Part shown: in pieces, positions 1 through 5,504 of the stretch
How positions within the stretch are numbered: position 1 is the stretch's first letter
How the letters are laid out: the number at the start of each line of letters is the position of its first letter
Assembly: GCA_021793595.1 (NCBI GenBank)
Contig: JAJYSL010000198.1
Location: forward strand, 1-7,918
Length of the DNA: 7,918 bases
Source: Acidobacteriota bacterium
Lineage (GTDB): Bacteria > Acidobacteriota > Terriglobia > Terriglobales > Acidobacteriaceae
Direction of reading: 5' to 3'
Program-made: the position numbers and the translations under genes
The notes under the pieces: model-generated
Told to the model about the DNA's origin: nothing
What the model saw: only the letters and a program-made list of their open reading frames with translations
The model's database searches: none

Positions 1-54
1 CGCCAAGGTTAAATAACTGAACATCGCCGACTGTTTCTGATCGTCTCCACGCAT
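1..54 (-). CDS. Partial IS5/IS1182-type transposase (N-terminus only)
   Basis: Reading the minus strand from an ATG at 54-52 gives 18 codons without a stop, MRGDDQKQSAMFSYLTLA, and then the window ends. This is the characteristic start of a large group of DDE transposases annotated as IS5 or IS1182 family, whose N-termini read like MRGxDxxQxxMFSYxxxExRVP and continue into a DHPLR motif, which would lie outside the window. The enzyme would catalyse cut-and-paste movement of its insertion sequence. No clear Shine-Dalgarno sequence precedes the ATG, which is common for transposases. The exact IS family cannot be fixed from 18 residues, and the remainder may be intact or broken beyond the window edge. 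Confidence 0.75.
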   Translation of the reverse strand, partial: MRGDDQKQSAMFSYLTLA

Positions 55-128
55 ACTGATTGGATACAGCAAAACCGCGAAAAAAGATGTGACCGCCATC
101 AGTCGAGGAGTTTTTCCGCAGCCTGTTG
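1..128 (-). mobile_element. Terminal part of an insertion sequence
   Basis: The transposase start at 54 is preceded on its own strand by about 70 bases of leader, ending in CAGGCTGCGGAAAAACTCC (minus strand, about 105-123). That purine-rich segment resembles terminal inverted repeats of this IS group. I place the outer boundary near 123-128, where the sequence changes to the hairpin-rich spacer, but the matching inverted repeat and any target duplication are outside the window, so the exact end is uncertain by several bases. The IS lies downstream of the lipoprotein gene at 190-1724 and would be transcribed in the same direction. Confidence 0.6.
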
Positions 129-139
129 AGCCGCTACCC

Positions 140-185
140 GCGACTTTCAGTCGCAATTCAACCCACCGGCTTTCAGCGCCGGTGG
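140..185. repeat. Two tandem palindromes with a common CTTTCAG core (REP-like, possible terminator)
   Basis: Hairpin 1 has stem GCGACT (140-145) and AGTCGC (149-154) with loop TTC. Hairpin 2 has stem CCACCGGC (163-170) and GCCGGTGG (178-185) with loop TTTCAGC. Both contain CTTTCAG at the turn and they are separated by 8 bases, which looks like a composite repetitive extragenic palindrome. Hairpin 2 ends 4 bases beyond the stop codon of the minus-strand lipoprotein gene and so could also help end its transcript, but no strong T tract follows on that strand. Whether the unit recurs across the genome cannot be seen here. Confidence 0.55.
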
Positions 186-189
186 TCAT

Positions 190-1724
190 TTAGTGGATGG
201 TCATGGTGGAGAGGTACATTTGGTAGCTGGCGGTGCCGCCGTCGAAGAAATCTCCGGTGAAGAGCAGGGTCGGCGTCAGGCCGTGATCGATGGTGTCATT
301 CAGGATGACGGGATTGTAATATCCCTGGGTCGGCCAGTGCGTGGTGTTGACCAGCGACCACGGGCCCCACGGGTGCGGGGCTTCATAGACGAGCCAGGTG
401 GTGTCGAAGGTCGTTCCCGGATTTCCTGCGCCGCGGGGATAAAAGAAGGTGAGCAGGAGATAGCGATTGAGCGCGGGCACATATTGCACGTTGGCGGTTC
501 CAAGCTCGCCGTAATTGGAGAGAATGGGCTGGGCGTTGGCCTGGGTTGAGGTCCAGCCAGTGTCGAGCGATCCATCGCCGCCGACATAATATTGATAGTC
601 GCTCGCTTGAAGGCGCGAGATTTTGGCTCGCGGTACCCGTGCCAGATAGTAGGCGTTGCCGCCGCCGTTGGTCGGTCCGCCGCCATTCCACGCGCCCTCG
701 TTGGCAATCAGATAGATGTAGGCGTTGGCATTGTCGTGTCGATTGATCGCGGCGGTGTAGCCGAGGGTGCCATCGTCGGCACCATACATGACAAACGTTG
801 CCGTCCCGAAGGCGGTGGGGCTGGCGCCAAACATGGAAGCGCTGGGCGGGGTGGTGGGACTGCCCTGGGCGTTGAAGACAGCCGGGGTCTGGAAGTTGTT
901 CCAGCTTTGACCCTTGTCGGGGCTCCACGCGATTTGCCCGGCGTTCTGTTCGAGTACGATATGGTCGCCTTGCAGTTGACGGCCGAGCGAAATGTAGAGA
1001 TTGCCAGCCATGCAGAACAGGCCGGTGTCTTTTTGAGAGCGATTGTCGTCGCCGGTTCCGGAGCAGCAGAGGCCGTAGCTCTGCATGAAGTTGACGGTCA
1101 AGCCGGCCAGCGGCGACTCCGAAGTAAACTTGGCAATCGACATCGTGCTGCTGGGCAGCGTGTTGACGGGGGCGCCGTTCTGCTGCCAGGGCTTCTTCAT
1201 ATCTCCCACAGTGAAGTAGGTGATGCCATCGTTCGATTTGCAGTTATAGAAGGTGTCGGCGCTGCCCTGGTTGGCGGGATCAATGGAGTTGTAGCTGGTG
1301 ATGGGCCCGAAGGAGACGCTGGAAATGGGCTTGCTTGCGGCCTGGGCGGTGGTTGCGACTGAGAATGTCGCTGACGCCGCTCCGGAAGAGTTTGTTGCGG
1401 TGATTTGGCAATTGTAGGTGGTGGAAGGGACCAAGCCCGCTACGACGTTTTGCTGGCTGGTGGCGCTGACCAGACCATTATCCACGGCGTCGATGGTGTA
1501 GCTGTGGGGCGTGGTTCCGCAGACCAGTGATGATGTCGCCGCAGTCTGCATCTGGTAGCCGGCAACAATGGTGGTGCATCGCTGCTGTAGGTGAGGCGTG
1601 AAATTACCGGGACGGATTTTGTATTGCTGCCTGGCGCGGTGGTTGAAATAGGCACGCCGCCTGGCAAAGCACAGCCCGTCAAGAGAACCAATAGCAGAAG
1701 CAGAGAGAAACGTTGTAGATGCAT
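190..1724 (-). CDS. Lipoprotein with FN3-like domain and DUF4185-like beta-propeller; apparent frameshift near 1573
   Basis: An ATG at 1724-1722 opens a lipoprotein signal peptide (charged start, leucine run, lipobox LLTGC with the acylated Cys at residue 18). This frame runs for about 50 residues to YSSDA and then degenerates. A second frame, open from there to the stop at 190-192, continues the same domain (VAGYQMQ, SLVCGTTPHSY, GLVPSTTYNCQITATN), which reads as a fibronectin type III or purple-acid-phosphatase-like beta-sandwich. Joining the frames needs one base restored at about 1573-1574, giving about 511 residues. The C-terminal 360 residues (AYIYLIANEG, AYYLARVPRAKI, ANVQYVPALNRYLLL, YEAPHPWGPW) resemble DUF4185, a five-bladed propeller related to glycoside hydrolases. 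A surface role in polysaccharide binding or cleavage is inference. The longer single-frame reading from 1842 lacks a signal peptide and is unlikely. The frameshift may be a sequencing error or true decay. Confidence 0.7.
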
Positions 1725-1823
1725 TGCAATGCTGTCCAGAAGTGGTGCGTCGACCCTGCCGGAGACGTCGATTCCGCTTGAAATATGCGGTCGCGTACCT
1801 TTGTGCGATCGAACGAATTCTTC

Positions 1824-1874
1824 TCAATATAGTTCCGAACAAAGCGATATTGACACTTTACCTTTGGATTGCTG
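1824..1874 (-). repeat. Repeated upstream element, copy 1
   Basis: On the minus strand this reads CAGCAATCCAAAG, 7 variable bases, GTCAATAT, a 16-base spacer and ATATTGA. The same arrangement recurs at 3599-3646 with a 13-base spacer. TCAATAT (1824-1830) and ATATTGA (1847-1853) on the plus strand form an inverted repeat. The element lies about 100 bases upstream of the lipoprotein ATG at 1724. It may be an operator or promoter region shared with the peptidase gene, or a relic of a short duplicated sequence. Confidence 0.55.
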
Positions 1875-1975
1875 GTTACCTCAGTGACTGTACGCACGGA
1901 TGTAGCAGGAGGCATCAAGCCGGAAGGATGCAGGGCCGGAGATTATGTAGAGGGTTGGGCAGATCACAGAAACAT

Positions 1976-2034
1976 CCCACTCAAGCCAACGGGCGGCTTG
2001 ACTGGGGCGTCGGTGAGCTTCGGCAAAGCTCACC
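1976..2034 (-). terminator. Two adjacent hairpins downstream of the M48 peptidase gene (possible terminator or palindromic repeat)
   Basis: Hairpin A pairs CCCA, a C:C mismatch and TCAAGCC (1976-1987) with GGCTTGA and TGGG (1995-2006). Hairpin B is a perfect 9-bp stem, GGTGAGCTT (2012-2020) with AAGCTCACC (2026-2034), loop CGGCA. They begin 38 bases after the stop of the peptidase gene on the minus strand. No T-rich tail follows either stem, so an intrinsic terminator is only possible. A dispersed intergenic palindrome is the main alternative. The single mismatch inside hairpin A suggests a slightly decayed longer palindrome. Confidence 0.4.
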
Positions 2035-2072
2035 CGTGCCATCCAGCAAGGGCTCGCCGGTCGCGTTAAGTT

Positions 2073-3530
2073 TTACTCCAAATGGATGGAACTCACAATG
2101 TGCTCGAAGATCGGCCGCATCTTCGCAAAGTCGGACTCAGGCGAGACGAAGATAAAGTACCGTATCGTGTTCTGCTGCGGTACTCCCACAATCCAATCGT
2201 GCTCACCGCGGCCGTCGTTGGCCATGCGATTGTCGCCGTTTACAGTCTGTGCGGCGATGTCACCGATCTTCATGGGCTCGATAGGCCCCGTCTCCAGGCC
2301 GGAATTCTCCCGCTTCAGTTCCGTCACAAGAGCGTTAAACATTTCGCGGGTGTCACCCGCCTGGTCGGGACGATAGACGTCAGTCAGAACACCGTAAACA
2401 AGATTGCTGGCATTCCCATTGGCTGTTTGCACAATGCCGCCGGGCGGCGCAACCATGGCGGAGCTCTGATCTCCTGCGGCGCGCCAATCTGAGGGGACTT
2501 CCATCGTAAAGCCGCTGCCCTGAAACTTGATCCATCTCTGTGGCGGAGCGGTGTCCACCTTTGTATTGGCAGGCGTGTTGAAGTTGTACTGGTTCACTCC
2601 CGTGCTCACCGTCTGATTGGGATTCTTGTGCTTCCACGCGCCCGAGCTCACTTCCTTGGAGGTGTAGGCACGCATGTTGGCTACCACGTTGTGGATCTCA
2701 GTGAACGCCGGCGAGTTGGTCACGTAGTGAGCCTTGGGCGGCAAGGTGGCGATCTCGCGGTCAACGTACTCCGTGCGATTGCCGGGATTGGGGTGATCGC
2801 TCAGAAATTGCGCGCCGCCCTTGCCGTACTTTCCTTCTATCGTCTCAAAAAACTGCGCCATGGCGCGCGGGTCATAGCCGGCGTCGTAGAGAATGTCAAC
2901 ACCTTCTAAATCGGCCTCCCGCTCGGCCCCTCGCGACATATGCAGATAGCTGAGGCCGGCGGTAAATCCAATGCCTTTCTCGGCCAGGGCGCCGGCGGTT
3001 GAATTGCCCAGAAGAATGCCGCTGGCGATTTGTCCAAGAGCGGCAAAAATACCCACCCGCTGTCCCTTCTCCAAGTTGCAGACCGAATGCTGCAGGACCA
3101 CGTGGGATATTTCGTGCGCCATTACTGCGGCAAATTGTGCTTCGTCATCGGCAGCCTGAATGGTTCCCAGGTTGACAAAGATTTCACCGCCTGGCAGAGC
3201 GAAGGCATTAATATCCGCCACATTGACCACGTGAAAGTTGTAGGGCCAGCGGTAGCCCGGCGCGTATGGGGTAAGTTTATGCCCCAGTCGCTGAACATAT
3301 TGCGTAACTTTACTGGAGTCGGGCAGTACGGGCATCTGCTCGTAGACCTGTTTAGCTGCTTTCCGGCCAAGCTCGATTTGCTGCTTTGGAGACATTCTGT
3401 TCTTGCACGGTTGAAGATGAACGCGGGCCTGCGCGTAGGGACTTGTGAACAGGCATGCGAGAAGAAGAATGGCGGAAGAGATGGTGATCCGGGGCTTACC
3501 GAGCGTGCGAACAAACCGATGAGGTTTCAC
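2073..3530 (-). CDS. Secreted M48-family zinc metallopeptidase, BepA-like core with a distinct C-terminal domain
   Basis: From a GTG at 3530-3528 the product is 485 residues. It has a basic n-region (KPHRFVRTLGKPR), a hydrophobic segment at 15-30 and a probable signal-peptidase site after AQA at 33-35. The M48 core spans about 48-260. HEISH at 139-143 supplies two zinc-binding histidines and the catalytic Glu140. ExxxD at 203-207 supplies the third ligand. SDHPNPGNR holds His246, matching the regulatory histidine of Escherichia coli BepA. In place of BepA's TPR repeats, residues 260-330 form a linker and 332-485 form an alpha/beta domain starting RWIKFQGSGF, vaguely like PsbP/DcrB folds. The role is presumably periplasmic protease in outer-membrane protein quality control. 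Its frame stays open to 4031, and an ATG at 3620 would give 515 residues, but that ATG lies inside the repeated element and leaves the signal peptide internal. No good Shine-Dalgarno sequence precedes the GTG. Confidence 0.85.
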   Translation of the reverse strand: MKPHRFVRTLGKPRITISSAILLLACLFTSPYAQARVHLQPCKNRMSPKQQIELGRKAAKQVYEQMPVLPDSSKVTQYVQRLGHKLTPYAPGYRWPYNFHVVNVADINAFALPGGEIFVNLGTIQAADDEAQFAAVMAHEISHVVLQHSVCNLEKGQRVGIFAALGQIASGILLGNSTAGALAEKGIGFTAGLSYLHMSRGAEREADLEGVDILYDAGYDPRAMAQFFETIEGKYGKGGAQFLSDHPNPGNRTEYVDREIATLPPKAHYVTNSPAFTEIHNVVANMRAYTSKEVSSGAWKHKNPNQTVSTGVNQYNFNTPANTKVDTAPPQRWIKFQGSGFTMEVPSDWRAAGDQSSAMVAPPGGIVQTANGNASNLVYGVLTDVYRPDQAGDTREMFNALVTELKRENSGLETGPIEPMKIGDIAAQTVNGDNRMANDGRGEHDWIVGVPQQNTIRYFIFVSPESDFAKMRPIFEHIVSSIHLE

Positions 3531-3598
3531 AGGTTGCTTAGAAGGCCAAAACTCGCGGAAGGTTTCGCAATCACTGTCCAATTCCGAGGAAATCTTTA

Positions 3599-3646
3599 TC
3601 AATATTGCGAATAAAGCCATATTGACGATCCAACTTTGGATTGCTG
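3599..3646 (-). repeat. Repeated upstream element, copy 2
   Basis: On the minus strand this copy shows CAGCAATCCAAAG, 7 variable bases, GTCAATAT, a 13-base spacer and ATATTGA, as at 1824-1874. Outside the invariant blocks the spacer also agrees (GCTTT, TTCG, AA). The element ends about 70 bases before the GTG start of the M48 peptidase. It overlaps the alternative ATG at 3620, which argues that the upstream ATG is not the real start. The inverted repeat TCAATAT/ATATTGA is kept in both copies even though the spacer length differs by 3 bases. Confidence 0.55.
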
Positions 3647-4114
3647 CGTTGCCCTCCACGTAGCAGCAGACTCGAATGGGGCACTGTGGGATTGAGCAGG
3701 CCACCGTGTGGGCAGTTGGCGAGCGTGCCTGTGCATTGCAGAAAAGCGGGTCCCTCGACGAAGGTCGCTGCACGACCGTCGTGATCCCAGTTTTCCAATG
3801 CCCCGGAGTCACAGGGTGCTCCGCCGGGCACTGTAACCGTCGAAGGAAATAGAAAAGCAGTTGACGCGAAGCTTGGACATTGGAGGCCTTCTTGCGCGAG
3901 AAATCTTCAAGCAGTGCAAGACAGGATGATGCGGGTGCAGAGTGCGGCAGCCGAGGACGATCCGGCGCCAGCCGGGTGGGAAAAACGCTGAGACAGGGCA
4001 GTTGAGCAAGGGCGGTCTGGACGGAAAACACGGGAGGGGAAAGGTTGCCTAAAGTGGCGTGAACAGAGGCGATTTATGCACAGTTTGGCCGCGATTTGCA
4101 CCGAAATAAATTGG

Positions 4115-4142
4115 TTGAAACAGGGAAATGTCGTGGCATACT
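4115..4142 (+). promoter_or_regulatory. Candidate sigma70-type promoter
   Basis: TTGAAA (4115-4120) and CATACT (4137-4142) are separated by 16 bases and match the -35 and -10 consensus at 5 and 4 of 6 positions. Transcription would start near 4149 and run toward the structured segment and terminator-like stem at 4385-4414. Such matches occur by chance fairly often. Confidence 0.3.
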
Positions 4143-4148
4143 CACTTG

Positions 4149-4425
4149 CAACGGAAGAGAAATCTTTCAGAGAAGAGAGTGGAACAGAAGCCAGCCGGGG
4201 AGGATCGGCAACGAAACTCCAATCGGGCAACCGAAGACGGCGGGCGGACGGGAAGCGACCACGACATGAAATACCGGAAGGCGAAGGGAAGTGCGGGTTC
4301 CGCCTGCCAACCCTGAGCAAGATGGGATGACAGAGTCGTGATCTGGTCACCGAAACACCAGATCTTCGAAAGATCGGATCGCTGAGGGCGAGTTCTCGCA
4401 AGAGGATTCGCCCTTTGGCATTTTG
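4149..4425 (+). ncRNA. Candidate structured non-coding RNA or leader-like transcript
   Basis: The segment from the candidate promoter to the terminator-like stem would give an RNA of about 275 nt. Its 3' part has an 8-bp hairpin, GATCTGGT (4340-4347) with ACCAGATC (4357-4364). An overlapping alternative, GATCTT (4361-4366) with AAGATC (4370-4375), shares the GATC arm, so the two are mutually exclusive, as in attenuators. The 5' part is purine-rich with only short stems (GCGG/CCGC at 4293-4303, GGGTT/AACCC at 4295-4313). I do not recognise 6S, tmRNA, RNase P, SRP or a known riboswitch. No gene follows on the plus strand until 5502, so it is more likely a free RNA than a leader. Existence is inferred from structure alone. 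Confidence 0.3.
4385..4425 (+). terminator. Terminator-like stem with GCAA tetraloop, plus-strand
   Basis: Positions 4385-4397 pair continuously with 4402-4414 (13 base pairs, two of them G:U wobbles at 4392/4407 and 4394/4405). The stem is closed by a GNRA-type loop, GCAA (4398-4401), and followed by TTTGGCATTTT. The wobbles pair only when the plus strand is transcribed; on the minus strand they become A:C mismatches. This points to a plus-strand RNA. The U tract is interrupted, so termination strength is uncertain. Confidence 0.5.
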
Positions 4426-4576
4426 GTGGACGATTTGGGGATGGAATGCGGAGGGGTCGGGAATTCATTAGATCCCACCCTTGTTTATGGATAGTCCGTC
4501 GGCTAACTAACCCCACTCCGGACAGAAGGCTTGAATGGGCACCGTCGTCACTAGCCGATTGTCAGCGAAGAAAAGA

Positions 4577-5290
4577 TTAATCGAGGCGGACGATGTAGGC
4601 GCGGCCTTCGGGGGGATCGACCTGTCGGGCGATCTGTGCGGCGGAGGTGTGCGACTCTCCATAGGGGCGGATTCGGACCCAGTAGCCGGTGGCGCCCTTG
4701 AAAGCGATGACGTTGGCGCTGGGGTATTCGCGCTGGAGTTTCTGCTGGAGGTGGCGGGCTTCGCCTTGATGATGGAAGACGCCGATCTGGACGCACCATC
4801 GTCCCCCTTGAGAAACCGAGGATGGATAGCGGAGCACGTCGATGCGGACGCGGGCGGTGCCAGTTCGCCAGACGCCGATCTTGATGGCGGCGGCTCGAGA
4901 CAAATCCAAAATGCGGCCGGGAACGAAGGGTCCGCGATCTGCGATGGTGACGACGACCGACTTGCGATTGGAGAGATTCGTGACGCGGACGAGGGTGCCC
5001 ATGGGCAGGGTGCGATGGGCAGCGGTCATGCCGTTCTGGTTGTAGATCTGGCCATCGGCTTCGCGGGCGTTGTGGTAGGGCGCGCCGTACCAGCTGGCAA
5101 TTCCTATTTGACTGTGAAGGACCGGGCGGCGGGATTGCGGAGCGCGCTGTGGGAAGGGAGTGGGCGGAGCCTGCTCCGTCGGCGGCGGTGGGGGTGCGGC
5201 AGCCTGGACGTGGCGATGACGGCAACCGGAGACGGTGAGGCAAAGAGCGAGTGCTCCCGAGAAAAAGAATGCGGCGCGCATTCTTTGCAT
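4577..5290 (-). CDS. rlpA: RlpA-like septal lipoprotein (DPBB plus SPOR domains)
   Basis: The 237-residue product starts at ATG 5290-5288, with a second in-frame ATG three codons later that is equally possible. It has a lipoprotein signal with lipobox TVSGC (Cys23), a proline-rich linker (33-56), an RlpA double-psi beta-barrel at about 62-153 (GIASWYG, MTAAHRTLP, IADRGPF, RILDLS) and a SPOR domain at about 163-236 (WCVQIGVF). RlpA proteins are anchored to the outer membrane and bind denuded septal glycan through SPOR. The Pseudomonas enzyme is a lytic transglycosylase with Glu120, His131 and Asp157 as key residues. Here the His (92) and Asp (118) are kept, but the Glu position is Gln81 in ADGQIYN, so activity may be reduced or absent. 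The length is shorter than in proteobacterial RlpA because the linker is short. The gene is divergent from the secreted-protein gene at 5502. Confidence 0.9.
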   Translation of the reverse strand: MQRMRAAFFFSGALALCLTVSGCRHRHVQAAAPPPPPTEQAPPTPFPQRAPQSRRPVLHSQIGIASWYGAPYHNAREADGQIYNQNGMTAAHRTLPMGTLVRVTNLSNRKSVVVTIADRGPFVPGRILDLSRAAAIKIGVWRTGTARVRIDVLRYPSSVSQGGRWCVQIGVFHHQGEARHLQQKLQREYPSANVIAFKGATGYWVRIRPYGESHTSAAQIARQVDPPEGRAYIVRLD

Positions 5291-5396
5291 GTGGTGGGCA
5301 TGCGCGAGCTTGAGAGGGGGATGGCTAATGCGCGTTTCCTTTCAGATTGTTGCCGGGCAACTTATTCTTTCAGTTTTACCTCAAACGCGCAGAGTA

Positions 5397-5425
5397 CTGG
5401 AAGCACTCCTCCTGCGTTAGATAAT
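5397..5425 (+). promoter_or_regulatory. Candidate promoter for the secreted-protein gene at 5502
   Basis: GATAAT (5420-5425) matches the -10 consensus at 5 of 6 positions. CTGGAA (5397-5402), 17 bases upstream, matches the -35 at 3 of 6. The start point would be near 5432, giving a leader of about 70 bases. It lies in the 211-base divergent spacer with rlpA. Confidence 0.35.
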
Positions 5426-5490
5426 AGAGACTTGACTCCCAGAGCAGTAGAAACTGCGTCTAATTGATATCGCGGGACATGTCGGACATT

Positions 5491-5504
5491 GAGGAGATTG
5501 TTTG
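5491..5504 (+). promoter_or_regulatory. Shine-Dalgarno GAGGAG deciding a TTG start
   Basis: GAGGAG at 5491-5496 is followed after 5 bases by TTG at 5502. No ATG in this frame precedes the signal peptide. The spacing is the same as for the paralogous gene at 6432, supporting TTG starts for both. Confidence 0.7.

Larger units (their letters stand above)
1725..2072. other. Intergenic region between the M48 peptidase and lipoprotein genes
   Basis: These 348 bases lie downstream of the M48 peptidase gene and upstream of the lipoprotein gene, both on the minus strand. They hold two strong hairpins (1976-2006 and 2012-2034) just beyond the peptidase stop, and one copy of the repeated upstream element (1824-1874) about 100 bases before the lipoprotein start. 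Open frames here have no recognisable product, and I see no tRNA. Confidence 0.6.
3531..4576. other. About 1 kb without a convincing protein gene
   Basis: Between the peptidase start and the end of the rlpA-like gene, frames are open in several registers but none gives a recognisable protein or consistent signals. The stretch contains copy 2 of the repeated upstream element (3599-3646), a plus-strand promoter candidate (4115-4142) and a plus-strand structured segment (4340-4414). The minus-strand frame crossing 3571-3831 encodes residues that resemble, in one short patch, the translation of the repeat's other copy, so part of this stretch may be an old coding fragment. I see no tRNA or known riboswitch consensus. 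Confidence 0.5.

Noticed and set aside
592..1362. 256-codon plus-strand ORF opposite the lipoprotein gene
   Set aside because: It is a shadow of the DUF4185/FN3 reading frame. The translation is Gly/Val/Ala-rich with no domain, while the opposite strand shows clear protein families.
3571..3831. 86-codon minus-strand ORF upstream of the peptidase
   Set aside because: No recognisable domain. Its end overlaps the repeated element and the peptidase's longer frame. It is kept only as part of the fossil-coding hypothesis.
3531..4031. N-terminal extension of the M48 peptidase to 4031
   Set aside because: The extension has no family similarity, puts the signal peptide in the middle of the protein, and crosses the repeated upstream element.
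4076..4330. 84-codon plus-strand ORF with AGAGG 6 bases before its ATG
   Set aside because: The product is unrecognisable, highly charged and low in complexity, the promoter candidate lies inside it, and overlapping frames are equally open. The Shine-Dalgarno match alone is not enough.
4499..4558. Inverted repeat TCGGCTA / TAGCCGA
   Set aside because: Seven bases at a distance of over 40 is expected by chance in a window of this size.
5401..5412. AGGAGG-like sequence on the minus strand before a 14-codon frame in the divergent spacer (possible leader peptide)
   Set aside because: Only one base separates it from the GTG, and nothing else supports translation there.
4535..5467. 310-codon plus-strand ORF opposite the rlpA-like gene
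   Set aside because: It is an antisense shadow in GC-rich DNA. The minus strand encodes well-defined DPBB and SPOR domains.
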